Origin: Azolla pinnata
Lineage: Eukaryota; Streptophyta; Polypodiopsida; Salviniales; Salviniaceae
Assembly (NCBI GenBank): GCA_037176905.1
Contig: JBBBWG010026491.1
Span: forward strand, 1-56,544
Direction: 5' to 3'
DNA length: 56,544 nucleotides
In this document: positions 23,401-35,599 of the stretch, piece by piece
Position numbering within the stretch: the first letter of the stretch is position 1
Layout: every line of letters begins with the position of its first letter
Program-made: the position numbers and the translations under genes
The notes under the pieces: model-generated
The model's database searches: none
What the model saw: only the letters and a program-made list of their open reading frames with translations
Told to the model about the DNA's origin: nothing

Positions 23401-23800
23401 CTCTGATCGATCGATCGATCGATCGGCTTCTTCTCAGCTTCGGATTGGCCCGGCTTTTGTTTTGCGGGGCTCCTGGTCGATTCGATCCCTCGGTTTTCCG
23501 ATCGAGATCGATTCGATCGCTTGGCCTTTTTCTGATCGAGATCGATTCGAAGATTCGATCCATCGACTGGCTTTTCAGTTTCTTCTTCTTCTTCTATCAT
23601 CATCATCTTCTTCTTCATCATCTTCTTCTTCTTCTTCTTCTTATGAGAATATATACTTCTAAGAGAGGAAAGAAAAAGGGAAAATAAAAACTAAAAAATA
23701 CGAGCAGAAAATAAATCATGAAGTATTCGGACTCTGTCTTCGTCTTCTTCTTCTTCTTCTTCTTCTTCTTCTTCTTCTGCTTCTGCTTCGGCCTCTAGGG
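23401..23800. repeat. GATC run and TTC microsatellites
   Basis: A GATCGATC run lies at about 23404-23425, followed by GATCGAGATCGATTCGA phrases to 23560, then TTC/ATC triplet tracts at 23578-23642 and TTC runs at 23738-23778. The GATC phrases resemble those in the XTH introns. Confidence 0.8.
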
Positions 23801-26529
23801 CTTCCTCTCACTGCTTCAGAAGCTCGGGAGCTGCGTATGGTGGATCGGAAGCAGCGCCTTCCCCGTCTACCGACCCTGCTCGAGGGTCTCCGTACACCCT
23901 AAACCCTTCCTCAACGGTTCGAGAACACCGGCTTCGATCTTCGAGTTTGGGGGGGGTTCCTTCCGAAGGCCCTCTCAATTTTCCCCACAACCAAAAGCGT
24001 GGATGCTTCCTCTAGGGTCCTAAATATACTCCCTTCCGATCCTGCGCCAAAAGCTTTTGCGAGCAGCATCCGCTGCTGCTTGTCCTTTCCAGCGACCAGT
24101 CCGGGCACCAACAGAATCGGTTCCTGCTTAGAAGGTTCTACTAACCCTTTCCGTCGCTTGTTCATGTTGAAAACAATCAGAAAGATTTGAATTGTGGTGG
24201 TTTCCCAGAGTTTTCTGTATACAATTCACTAGCTTTCTTGTTTGTTGCTAAGATGGTACACAGATTCATAGTTTGTGTATATTCACGAGCTTGCGCTCTA
24301 CAAACTGTGAGTATAGATACTCTTCTGCTAAGCTTTCTGTGCAAATTGTGCCGTTCATCTACATTTTTCATGTCCACAGGGAACTGTATTATTTTCTATG
24401 CTTTGCATGAACGCCAAAAACGCAGTTTTTGCTGAATTTTTCTTCGTTCTCAGGGGAAATTCAATACATTTTCAACATATTTTGTAGGGATTTTTTTCAC
24501 AGGAACTTCTATGCATGTTCATCGATTTTTTTTCTCATACAGATCTATGGATCTCGTATATAGCTCCTCCAGTTCCTTTCACAGAAAAGTGTATGTCCAG
24601 TAGTGTTTTGTTAGGGAAATTTCTCAAACTGCCCTATGCTTTAGAAGTATGATAGTATACCCCAATTATTCTCATGGCCAAAGAGAAAGAAGAGATTCAC
24701 CCCGATTATAGGCTTTTTAGGTATGCCCCATTGGCATATCATAGAAAGGAGTGACCAGAAGATCAATTGTAAACATATTTCATGAATCCCTAGAGAGCTG
24801 ATTGTGTAATAATGACTATGAAGGTTCGGGTTTTAGAATCTTCTTATCACTATGTTTGTTTTTCTACCATTATCCAGAATTAGGGATTAATTTTCTAGTG
24901 ATTGGGAGTAATCTTCTTGTGACTAATGTTGAGTCTTCGATTGCTGGGATTAATAAACTGAAAGTCAGGTTTAGTCCTCAAGCGGCTGAGATTGACTCCT
25001 TAATTATTCTATTAGTTTCCTGAACACTTGGATTGATTTTTTTATGACTATGACAAGTTAGGACGCCCTCATTGAGCTTGGGATAGTTCAATAATACTTG
25101 ACACTCTGCTGTTGCGATTGGAAGAAGAATGAAATCTTTTTATTTGCGCAAAAATTTTCATCTATAACTTTTATTCTATATTCTTTCACAATTCTCTGCC
25201 ATTGTGTAATGCTATGTGCCTTAGTGATGGCTTTCTTCGCATTCACAAGTTGTCTAATTATTTGGAACGTTTCTTTAGAATTGCACAGTTCATATTACTG
25301 ACAGTTTTTCTCTTTTGTAGTAAACTTTGCTAAACTATAATACCGGATTTCCATATGTATGTGAGACTAGAACAGTTCTAGAGAACCAGATTTTGGTTTC
25401 AGGCTTTCGTGTCTATTTTGTATTTGATTTGCACATTGTTCTGAGTGTATTATCTGCATTTCATCAACATGTGAACCATTAAAGGAGATTCAGATTCATG
25501 AAATTATACTTAGGAATTGGGAACCATATTGTCTGTCTCTGTTCATTTGAAGAAACTTGCATGAAGTTTTTCTGTATTTTTCTTATTTGACCAAGATTGT
25601 AAGTTGTTTATTGATTATCCATGTTTTTGACCTTATACTGAAGGCTCACATGCATGTTGAAAGCTTTTGTTCTGTCTCGATCCTCCTGTTCATTACCGTA
25701 CAATAAATCTGCGTCTTCATATGAACGTTGAGAATTTCTATTCCCATTGCTTTCTTGCTGATTTCAAGTTGAGCTATATACATTTCAAATTCATGTCGAA
25801 GATATATTTCCATGTTATCTTGCATGCTAAAATCTCAGGTGCTATGTTGATCATTGTTAATATGCGGTTCAGGTACATTACTACATCCACCTAAGTGTTT
25901 ACGTTCCATGCTGATCTTTTTATGGGCATCTCTTTCAAATCTGTACATCTTCACATGCATGGTGACAATCTCATATTGATTCCTTTGATTTTGTCTTTCA
26001 GCTACACTGCATGTTGAAATTCTTTTCCAATTATTGTTTGTTGGTTTTGTAGTACATTTTCATGTCTAGGAGAAAAATTCTTATCTCACATTCATCCTTC
26101 TGTTTGTGTCAATTATGTCCTTCAGATATGGACAAAAATTTCAAATGCAGGCTTAAATATTATGACTCTTGTGTCTGTTCTCGAGTATGTGTTTTGAATG
26201 TGTATACATCATTGCATACATGCCATAGTTAAATTTCATGTTGAGACTTTGGTTATCTTTTGGGTTACGTTGTTGAGATATGTATATCTTGATGACCGCA
26301 GAAAGATATTGTGGCATGGTCAAAGAAGGCTGTATGATGCATTGGATGCCGGGTATTCCAACTACAGCAGGAAGACTATACTGATGGAATGCATGTAGCA
26401 TCAACAAATCAATGTAATCAGTTCTGTTTTGATTAAGAGAGTGTGAATCAGTTTGAATCATCTTGTGGTATAGCTATTATAGAAAGCAGAAGTGCTTGGT
26501 GAGTTTTAAGGGTGAATATTAATGAGTCA
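23801..26529 (+). other. Probable leader/intron region of zinc-finger gene
   Basis: About 2.7 kb upstream of the zinc-finger start codon. 23805-24185 is relatively GC-rich and could be a first non-coding exon; 24200-26280 is AT-rich and intron-like. A possible last leader exon begins after a CCGCAG acceptor near 26300. No convincing open frame. Exon limits need transcript data. Confidence 0.35.
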
Positions 26530-28668
26530 ATGGCTCAGTTTCGCTCTAGAAAACCTATCCCACAAAATGGAAATAGTAAAACATTCTTAGAGCAAGATGA
26601 TCTTCAGCTAGTTCTAGGTTTAAGCAGTACCACTAAAAGTGATAGTGGAGTTTCTCGCAATGGTGAGCGAGAAGTAAATCAAATGAGTGGGAACTGTATT
26701 CTCACAGGATCAAGTCCAGGTAACCAACAAACTGGTGGATCACAGTGCCAGATGTCTTCTTTTCACTCTTTGAGAGAAGTGAATTTCAACTTGACATTTT
26801 CTGGGCATGGTTTTCTTGGCCAATCTTTTTACGAAGCTGGGTCAAAGAGTCTGGCCATTTTCCAAGGAATGACTTTCTCTAGTGATGATGGTACTTCCTC
26901 AAGAGGTTGTGCATCACATCTCAGATTGAAGGGAAATTCTTTTTCAGATGATTCAGGTAGCATGTTGTGTAATGATATTATTGGTAATACACCACGAGTG
27001 TCTGGGGTCATGCAAGACGAAGGTTCCACAAGTGGTGCAAAGCGAGTGAAACTGAGCAATCAAAGTGTATTAAAAGATCATAGAATATTGGATGACCAAA
27101 GGATGGTGGGCTTGCTGGAAGATGGTGTTTTGAATTTTCGTGACCAGACTGAAGAAGTCTTGACTAGTGGGAATGATGTGAGTAGCAGTAAATCTTCTTC
27201 TTTGTCTCTTGCTTGTGAGCCTTCGTCTACGAGTGGTGGTGGTGGCCAAACATCCTCTAGCAGTCGATCCAAGAAGATGTGTAAGTTTCCTGGATGCACA
27301 AGAGGTGCAAGAGGCTCATCTGGTCTTTGCATTACTCATGGTGGAGGAAGACGGTGTCAAAAACCCAATTGCACAAAAGGTGCTGAAAGTGGCACAAATT
27401 TCTGTAAGACGCATGGTGGTGGTCCACGATGTCAAAGCCTAGGATGCCTTAAGAGTGCTGAAGGGAAGACGGACTTCTGCATTGCCCATGGTGGAGGCCG
27501 AAGATGTAACGTTGAGGGTTGTGCTAAAGCATCTAGGGGAAAATCTGGTAAATGCATAAAGCATGGAGGTGGTAAAAGATGTCAGAGAGAAGGGTGCAAT
27601 AGAAGTGCTGAAGGGATATCAGGGCTTTGTATATCTCATGGTGGAGGAAGACGTTGTCAATTTCCTGAGTGTACCAAAGGTGCTCAGGGAAGCACGATGT
27701 TTTGCAAAGCTCATGGTGGTGGTAAGAGGTGTGTGTTTGAAGGATGCACGAAAGGAGCAGAAGGAAGCACATTGTTATGCAAAGCTCATGGTGGTGGGAA
27801 AAGATGTACATTTGGAGGGGGTGTCTGCACAAAGAGCGTTCATGGGGGTACTTTGTTTTGTGTAGCTCATGGAGGTGGTAAGCGATGTTCTTCCCCGGGA
27901 TGCACCAAAAGTGCCAGGGGAAGAACTGATTGTTGCGTGAGGCATGGAGGTGGAAAGCGATGCAAATTCGAGAAGTGTGACAAAAGTGCACAGGGGAATA
28001 CTGACTTCTGTAAAGCACATGGAGGCGGGAAGAGAAGCTCTTGTCATAGAGATAATTCAATACATAAGTGTAAAGCGACTGGTGAGAAAAGCCCAGCATA
28101 TAAAGCTGTTGAAGAAAATACGCCGATCAAAGGTAAAACAAGATTCTGCGCTAGCCTGGAGCAATGTGCTGTCAGTAGCGAGTGCATGAATTCTTCTTCA
28201 TGTAGCATATCTATGTCAGCATCATCTTCTATTCATGGGTTGTCAGAGCAGTTTAACAAATCTGTATCATCAAGGTATCACGAATCCGCAGAGTTGGAGA
28301 TCACGCACCTTGAGAGCTACAGAGGTCAGGTATATCTTGGGCAGGAAAGTGAAGTAGAATATGCATTGCTTAACAGAGGGAGTGATGAAGGTGTGGTTGA
28401 TACATTTTATATACCTCAAAACAATGAGATCATCACCCCCACGACATGCCAGACAACAACTTTCCCAGAACATTCCAGTGAGAATCTGCTTCTACCATCT
28501 ATGAATGAAGCTGTTATGGAGAAGCTGCAAGGGGGTCATTGTACTCTTCACGCGGCTACGGATGATCCATCTGTGCTCTCTTTACCCTCATTGGAAGAGA
28601 GGGTCCATGGGGGTGGTATCATGGCTCTTCTAGCAAAAGGAGCTAAAACACAGGGTGCATCTCCTTAG
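26530..28668 (+). CDS. WRKY19-type zinc-finger array protein (10 repeats)
   Basis: Single coding exon of 712 residues; I use the ATG at 26530 because the frame opens earlier only at a GTG. Residues 251 to about 503 hold ten consecutive ~25-residue repeats of the form R-C-x4-C-[TN]-[KR]-[GS]-A-x-G-x3-F/L-C-x2-H-G-G-G-[RK], a C-x4-C-x10-C-x2-H finger as in the plant family that includes the N-terminal domain of Arabidopsis WRKY19 and loricrin-related proteins such as At5g64550. Repeat 8 has a two-residue insertion between its first cysteines. Near the N-terminus, DLQLVLGLSS contains LxLxL (Leu25, 27, 29), the EAR-type repression motif. The C-terminus has LEERVHGGGIMALL, like the VHGG element of these proteins. 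No WRKY domain is present. Probable nuclear regulator; binding partner unknown. Third positions are AT-rich, unlike XTH and the germin-like genes. Confidence 0.9.
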   Translation: MAQFRSRKPIPQNGNSKTFLEQDDLQLVLGLSSTTKSDSGVSRNGEREVNQMSGNCILTGSSPGNQQTGGSQCQMSSFHSLREVNFNLTFSGHGFLGQSFYEAGSKSLAIFQGMTFSSDDGTSSRGCASHLRLKGNSFSDDSGSMLCNDIIGNTPRVSGVMQDEGSTSGAKRVKLSNQSVLKDHRILDDQRMVGLLEDGVLNFRDQTEEVLTSGNDVSSSKSSSLSLACEPSSTSGGGGQTSSSSRSKKMCKFPGCTRGARGSSGLCITHGGGRRCQKPNCTKGAESGTNFCKTHGGGPRCQSLGCLKSAEGKTDFCIAHGGGRRCNVEGCAKASRGKSGKCIKHGGGKRCQREGCNRSAEGISGLCISHGGGRRCQFPECTKGAQGSTMFCKAHGGGKRCVFEGCTKGAEGSTLLCKAHGGGKRCTFGGGVCTKSVHGGTLFCVAHGGGKRCSSPGCTKSARGRTDCCVRHGGGKRCKFEKCDKSAQGNTDFCKAHGGGKRSSCHRDNSIHKCKATGEKSPAYKAVEENTPIKGKTRFCASLEQCAVSSECMNSSSCSISMSASSSIHGLSEQFNKSVSSRYHESAELEITHLESYRGQVYLGQESEVEYALLNRGSDEGVVDTFYIPQNNEIITPTTCQTTTFPEHSSENLLLPSMNEAVMEKLQGGHCTLHAATDDPSVLSLPSLEERVHGGGIMALLAKGAKTQGASP

Positions 28669-29860
28669 CACTTAAGCAGAGGATCCAAGTCTTGATATAG
28701 CTATTATTCCTGTATATACATATATATAAGCCGGTGTATTGCATACCGTGTAGATAAAAAGATGTATATGGGTACATACATTGATTCTGTGCACATGCAC
28801 AGAACCCTCTCGTGCATATAACTGTATATTGTGACTATTTTTATTTATAAAGGTTCTGTAGTGGCATTTTACGACAGATTTTGCCCATTAATGTCATGGA
28901 TCGATGCTCTTGTGATGATACATTTGTTATTATACATTTTAGATATATCCTGGATGCTGAGATCCATTTTCTTCCAGTCAGAATTATGTGATAGAAATTA
29001 TGTTGGATTCATTCTCATTTCATCTGTTGAAATCAATCTAGGTGTAACATGGTAGGTAGCTTAAGTGTTCATTTGTTAGCGCCATCAAGAAGCATGCTAC
29101 AAGTTGATCAAAAGCTCATTGTATATGGTCTTCGATTTATTGGGGGCTTGGTCTTCTCTATCTTCAAGTAGTAGGTACAATTTTGCATTAAAGATGACTT
29201 AAGGAAGAATAGAAATGATTCCACGGCAAGAGGAAGAGACCTTAGATTGGGAAGAAGAAGAGATGGGGGAAATTTGAAACCGATAGTTTGGGAAAACAAT
29301 CAATGCAATCACATTATGGCATATCTGGAAAGCAAGATGCATAGTCTTCACAGAACACATAGAACCTCCTGCAGAAAACTCTTATGTTAATATGGAGAGA
29401 AATTGTGAATACTCTGCAAGGACAATATAGAGAGAATATCAGAATCAGCGGGAAAAAAGGACGTCTACTCTTTTCTCGTTCTTCGGATTGAAACATCTTC
29501 GGATTGAAACATCTTCTGTACACGAAGCGATAACTCAAATTGTATGGCGGCAGTATAAACCACCCCTTGGCTTTTTGTTCCGCCTAGGCTAAGAAGGTAA
29601 TCGGTATCCTTGTTTTCCTGGGAAGTAACCCGCGAATTGTGTATGTAGTACGAATACAGGCCCATCTATGTAGCATTGATGAAATCCCCTCCAAAACAAA
29701 AACAAAAAAAACATGAAATTGATCCAACAGCTTTGATCGAAGATGCGAACAAAATGGAGTGATTACGCATGTAGTCCTGGCTGGCTGGCTACGAGGACCT
29801 GATCCGAATCGATGAATCTAGAGACGTCACGTTCGGAACTGAACGTTCTCGCAGTTTGGG
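28669..29860. other. Intergenic between zinc-finger and ABF genes
   Basis: Begins with the zinc-finger 3' UTR (a GTATATACATATATATAAG stretch near 28712). The remainder has no recognisable gene. A 16 bp direct repeat (CTTCGGATTGAAACAT) occurs twice at about 29482-29513. Confidence 0.5.
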
Positions 29861-29864
29861 GGTT

Positions 29865-30066
29865 CAGGGTTTAAGCTCTCGCGGATTAGGGTTTTAAGGT
29901 GTTGCCCACAATGCCTAAAACCCTAACCTGACCTCGAACCTAAAAACCCTAAAAGCCCTGAGCCTGGAAACCCTAAAAAACCATGAACCTGAAAAACCTT
30001 AAACCCCGAACTTGAAAACCCTAAAACCCTGAACCTGAAGCCCTAAACCGCAAACCCTAACCCTAA
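29865..30066. repeat. Degenerate telomere-like cluster
   Basis: Left part in G-rich sense (GGGTTCAGGGTTTAAG, GGATTAGGGTTTT), then from about 29915 a C-rich series of CCCTAAAA / CCCTGAACCTG words ending in AAACCCTAACCCTAATAC at 30066. The two halves face each other (G-rich then C-rich). It sits immediately upstream of the G-box cluster. Confidence 0.8.
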
Positions 30067-30114
30067 TACGGCATCGATTTTTCTCATTCGGATTCTGTGC
30101 CGAATAGCCTCCTG

Positions 30115-30189
30115 ACACGTGGCGGACCCGGACCAGTGAAATGCTGCCACGTGGACGACTTCGGAGCCCGTAGGAATCCGCCACGTGGC
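30115..30189 (+). promoter_or_regulatory. Three ABRE/G-box sites upstream of ABF gene
   Basis: CACGTG cores at 30116-30121 (ACACGTGGC), 30148-30153 (GCCACGTGGA) and 30182-30187 (GCCACGTGGC, palindromic). All three contain the full ABRE word ACGTGGC on one or both strands. AREB/ABF bZIP proteins bind this word, and the gene downstream encodes such a protein, so autoregulation or ABA responsiveness is likely by family knowledge. Confidence 0.75.
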
Positions 30190-31629
30190 ATCCCCCGTCT
30201 TCTTCATTGGCTGCAGAAGGAGCTCTGAGAGAGAGAAGTGGCTATGGCGGAACTCTTCCTCTGTTCTCTCTGCTGACTTCCCCCCCTCTCCCCCAACCCC
30301 CCTGGGTTGCTACCCGCTCACAGGCAATCGGAGAGATTCTTCGCATCGGATTCCCTCTGCGGATTTGGACGCACTTCGTGGATTTCTTCAAAGGTCCCTC
30401 TGGCTCCATTGAACACGGCTTTCGCACCCTCCACGGCTTGCCCTCCTTCAAACCAGGTGCCACGGCAAGCGCCCGACTCTTCTCTTGCAGCGGAGAATTT
30501 TGTTTTTGCAAGGGGAAATTTCAGAACCGAAGGGCTTTGCTCGTCGTTTTCTGAAGAGCAGCAGGGCTTGAAAACTGCACATGTTGTTGCTCCAATGGCT
30601 ACTCCCTTGCTATCAGTGTAAGCAGAAGCGCCTTCTTCTTTGCTTTGCCTTTTGAAGTCAAGAGCTGAGAAGCTCCACAGCCTCCCGATTGATGTTCTCA
30701 GCAGATCTCTGTTTCCAGCAAGCAACTTCAGAAGCAGACAAGCCAGTGTGCAAATTTAATTTCTTGCTCATTAACGTTCAATAAATGGTGGTGTGTGCTT
30801 CTTCGACAGAGGTTATTGGATTGAACTATTTCTTCTTCCCAGCTTAACAGTGGCCACGTTCCGTTTACAGCTACTTGAGAGCCTCCACACTTGCACCGTT
30901 GTACCGAAATGTGTTGTTGATGTATGCTTTCCGGAAGGTTGTTTCATATCATTCTAGCATACTGTGCGATACCGATCACATGCCTGAATCATGATCAGTT
31001 CTTCGCTGGTAGAGCTGTCTCTTCAAAGACATCTCGGCTTCAGAAACTTCATAGCTCCTTCAATCTCAGGTGCACTGGTGTGTGCATTTGGTATGGTTAT
31101 GCACAAGCGTCTCATGCTTCAAACTATTCACTCCGTTCAAATGCTGCTTTTTCGTAGAAGAACCTCATCTTCATGCAACAGAAAGTCAAGTTGAAGCAAC
31201 TGTTTCAAGAAGCTTACATCCTCTCTTTCGAATTGGGACACATCTTTGGGTATGTCAAATTTCATTGATAATCTCAATAGGGTTGTTCTACATGCTCAGA
31301 GAAATGGATAGTTAGCTGACCTCTGCGGTGTTTGGTTTGATATTGGAGCTCTAAAAAACATGTTTTGAAAAACTTTCATATCGTGTTGGATTTGTCTCTC
31401 CGCGCTCAAAACAGATCCACGCCCTCATAAAAAGAATTCTTTTCACATCAGAAGCTCGACAATCGCCCTTCTTAGGCATAAGATTGTGATTTGGTCTGTG
31501 TATCAACACTAGGATTTGTACATTGTGTCCACTGAAGCAAATTTAAAAGAGGTGTCATTCTTTCTGGATACTATTGGCTGCTTCAAAAGGAAAAGCGATA
31601 CATTACAAAGACAGAATAAATATTGAGAG
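30190..31629 (+). other. Probable leader and 5' intron of ABF gene
   Basis: GC-rich sequence from about 30200 to 30640 (open for some distance in two frames, without domains) is probably a 5' UTR exon. AT-richer sequence follows to the start codon at 31630. ABF genes often carry an intron in the leader. Exact exon ends cannot be fixed by eye. Confidence 0.4.
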
Positions 31630-34600
31630 ATGAAGTTTGCAGCTTCCAACGTTTCAGTTCCTCCTCGAGCTCCTCTCACATCACTTTCCTCTCTCTCTCG
31701 GCAAACCTCGATATACACGCTCACACTTGAGGAGTTACAGAATGCCGTGAATGAACCAGGAAAGGTCTTTGGTAGTATGAACATGGAGGAGTTCCTCAAG
31801 AGTATATGGAGTGTAGAGGAAAGCCAAGTGATGGAAAATGCTATTGAAAGTAACAACAGCTCTTCTGCCACAGGGGGTACCTCATATCCACCTACCGCAT
31901 TGATGAGACAAACTAGTCTATCTTTGCCCAAAAGTTTGTCTGGAAAGACTGTTGAAGATGTTTGGAAGGAAATACATCTAGCTAGTGGTAATCATTCCTT
32001 TTCAGCAAACAATGTCCATCAACGCCAGATGACAATGGGGGAGATAACATTAGAAGATTTCTTAACGAAAGCAGGGGTCGTGCGAGAAGAAATAGAGGTT
32101 GAACCCTCCTCTAATAGCAACAATAGTGTTGTAACTGGTGTTGGAAGCAGCTCACAAACATCTAAAGCGACTTCATCAGAAGGGGATTGGTTGAATTTCC
32201 AGTTAAAGAGCAACATACCTCACCAGCATTTGTTCCAATATCAACATCAAGTAGTAGAAGAATCTCAACATCAGAACAGTCACTATCAGGTGGAAAATAC
32301 CACAGGTTTTACTGGGATGTTACTTGGCCCTCCTAATGCTGGTGCAACTGCCTTGCCTTCATCTTCAAATTCCAATGGTTTTGACACCCAATATAGTGCA
32401 GTCCAAGGTTGCCTCCCATTTGCTGTTCCCAGTAGAAAACAGTATTTTGATATAAATGAAGAGAAACCCATCGATCCACGGCAGAAGAGAATGATTAAGA
32501 ATAGAGAATCTGCTGCCAGGTCTAGAGCAAGAAAGCAGGTCGGTATTATGTATTGGATAAATTCCAGTGAATCCATGCTTATTCCCCGAAGGTCTCTATT
32601 TTTGTTTATTCTCCCTATATGCCTCTGGTCATTCCGAAATGGGAGGATTGGACCAAATAATTGATTACCAACGGTAGAGATTTGTGAGAAGGGGATGAAA
32701 TAACCCGAAAGTAGGTTGCCAAAGGCATTTGGGAAAATAAGGAAAAACTCAAGGCGATGTTTATGTCAATAGTTTTCAACATACTAATAATACTGAGTGT
32801 TATAACTTTAATTTATGCAACTATACTAAATTGGAATTTTTTTTCAAGGCATATACTGTGGAGCTCGAATCTGTAGTAACGCTACTGAAGGAGGAAAATG
32901 CAAAAATTTTACAACAGCAGGTTTTTTTCCTCACTATTGTTGTAGCTCAGAAGGCATGTTTTCCGTTTCCTTTTTTAATCTGTGGAAACTAGTAATGAGA
33001 GACGGTGCAACAAGCTTCTGAGAAGCAGAGACCATACAATTGTTTAGGATAGTCCACAATATTGTCTTCCCAAAAAAACAATGAATGATTATGTATAATC
33101 TGATGCATCACGAAATTATTAGATTTTATTTAAATCCGAAAGATTTTGTCAGGATGGACATCCTATAAGTGGGATATTGAATGTACCATTTGTGCCAACA
33201 TCAATTATTTCGTAGCATCTACATAGGATAATTATAGAAGGGGATTTTCTTCAAGGCTGCCGGAAGTTCTGTATGAATGCAGTATTCTCTGTGCTGAGAA
33301 ATTAGAGGCTTTGTCATAGAGAACTCTAATAGCAACAGTAATAACTCATCCTTTCTTTTCTGATCTTCAGGCTGAAATGACAAAGCGGAGGAGAAAAGAG
33401 GTACTTTCCTGGTTACATGCTTGGTTCCGTGGTTTTCATTATTTAGAATAACAGTTAAAATTTAAAGACATTATTTGTGGTTTGGTATGTGCTAGTGAAA
33501 CGAAAGATTTATTAGAATGCGCTGCATGGATTTTATTCATGGTTATGCATGGAATACCATACAGCAACAAAATCATCGTTAGGGTGAATTTTCCCTCCAA
33601 CATGTTTGCTTTTAATTTGCAGAAATGGGAATTTGCTACATTCCTTTTGCAGCATTTTGGTTTTCATATTTTGTCTCGTAATATATAATTTCTCCTCACT
33701 ATATTTTTTGCTCCAATTTATCCTAGTATTTTTCGCATGATAATTAGTCACCTCCCAAAATGCCCAATATGGAACCAAAAAACAAGGAGCCTTAAAGTAA
33801 ACTGTTTTATACATTAATTAATCAAAGAGGGTCAATCGTCTGTAAATGGTTCATCACAATGAAATGTAGAGAAGGCAAGGTAGTGAACGGTGAGCTCCAG
33901 AAGAATAGAAGTGTCAGCTAGAGGGACAAGGCATGAACATTCCCTTGATAGATTTCTGTAAATCGTTTCTTAGTCATACAATAGAAGGAGGACATCCAGT
34001 GCCAACAATAACTTGTGTCATGTGTATGGGAAACACTAGGAACGGGAAGGGATCTTTGCACAGGCTAGATTTGGATTTTATTCAATGCACGTCCAAACAG
34101 TGGGAGTGCTTTGGTGCTTTTCCAGATGCAAATTGTCTTTGTCCTTGAGGTACTGTTTGGAGCGGTGCAAAGATATATAGAAGGTCAAAAAGGTAGTTTA
34201 TGCCATGAGAAGATTCTGATATGTTAACCTGGTAGGATCACCATGGTTTCCATGTATGTAGTCCTATATCACCAGATGGCTTTGAATGATATGACTCACC
34301 TGATGTGAAGGAATCTTTCAGTATGTATTATGGAGATTATGATAGTGTACAAAGAAAAAGCATTGAGTATAGGATCTCTACGGAGCGAACTGCAGCATGT
34401 GAATTTACATGAACGATTATCTGACGAACTTTATGGAGTCCAAAGTTGTGTGCACTAAATATTAGTATTTCTGGTTCCAATGTTAAATTTCTGAATGTGT
34501 ATTGATGCTTTAAATTTTGGCTCCATTTCTGGTTTATTAATCTGTATGCACTCGTACGTATTGAAACTGCTATGGCAATTTGAGTGTTGTGATTCGGTAT

Positions 34601-34714
34601 ATGATAAAAAAAAATCTGGTTTGGCAGCTGATGAGGGTCCTTGTACCTGTCACACGGAAAATAGTGAAGCCGAAAAAACGCATCTTGCGCAGAACAAACT
34701 CAACTTCTTGGTGA
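31630..34714 (+). CDS. ABF: AREB/ABF/ABI5-type bZIP transcription factor
   Basis: Four exons: 31630-32538, 32849-32920, 33371-33400, 34628-34714; 1098 nt, 365 residues. The group-A conserved boxes are all present. C1 is LSRQTSIYTLTLEELQN with FGSMNMEEFLKSIW. C2 is MRQTSLSLPKSLSGKTVEDV. C3 is RQMTMGEITLEDFLTKAGVV. The RQTS sites fit SnRK2 targets. The basic region KRMIKNRESAARSRARKQ (286-303) has the N-x7-R bZIP signature, and a short leucine zipper follows from Leu309. The last exon is only 87 nt. I found it because frame 2 after a TTTGGCAG acceptor reads LMRVLVPVTR and KPKKRILRRTNSTSW then stop, the C-terminal C4 box typical of ABFs. Role: nuclear activator of ABA- and stress-responsive genes through ABRE sites. 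A frame that runs past 32538 into the intron is read-through and not used. Confidence 0.93.
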
Positions 34715-35190
34715 AGATAGCAAATGTAAGATGCCAAAGATAAGATATAACCTCTGTTTTATTTCTGTCTTGAGCTTTCGAACCTTACTTATTTACTAGG
34801 CGGTCTTTTGAGAATTGTTGTGAAGGGGAGGTGATTGATGAGATTAAACAGATTACAAGAAAATAATGATAGCTTAACCATAAACATGCGTGTGGCTAAT
34901 AACTATCTCCAAATTAACAGGTACATTGCTGTTGGAAAATGGAGTGCATTTGTATATGCTTTTTGAATGGCATTGCAATTGAAAAAAACGATTGTGTGTA
35001 AGGTTTATTTCTTCTGGTCTGTTGCATGGAATTTGTATGGCGATCCCAACAAGGTCAACACCATGAAATTGTTATATCGACCTGATGCTTGCTTGCCTTG
35101 CTATCCATTTCATTTGCATCATCATCATCATCTCCTTCATTGTGGCACTCGAAACTCTGATGCGTCAATCATCGTCGTATAGCTGCTTGC

Positions 35191-35290
35191 NNNNNNNNNN
35201 NNNNNNNNNNNNNNNNNNNNNNNNNNNNNNNNNNNNNNNNNNNNNNNNNNNNNNNNNNNNNNNNNNNNNNNNNNNNNNNNNNNNNNNNNN
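35191..35290. other. Assembly gap (100 N)
   Basis: Exactly 100 undetermined bases, the usual placeholder for a gap of unknown size. Sequence on both sides looks like non-coding intergenic DNA, so no visible gene is interrupted. Confidence 1.
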
Positions 35291-35599
35291 TGCTATCAAC
35301 AAATCTCTTTCACCTCTACCATTACAATTTGCTTATCAGTTTTAATTAGAAATGTTCAAAGGTCACCAACCGTCTAATGTCCCTTCCCCCATAATTGCTC
35401 GAAATCACGACTTTTCACGTGAAGAATTCCGAAACAACACGGCGTCAAATATCAATAACTGCAATTGAAGAAGTTTGACTGAAATGTGTTTTGAAGTGGC
35501 AGCATAAAGTGATGATGCTTACCTTCCGCTAGCTCACAGAATTGGGCTCATAATTGTCAGATAGATTCAAGGATTTCAGGCAGCTAATTCATTCACTCG

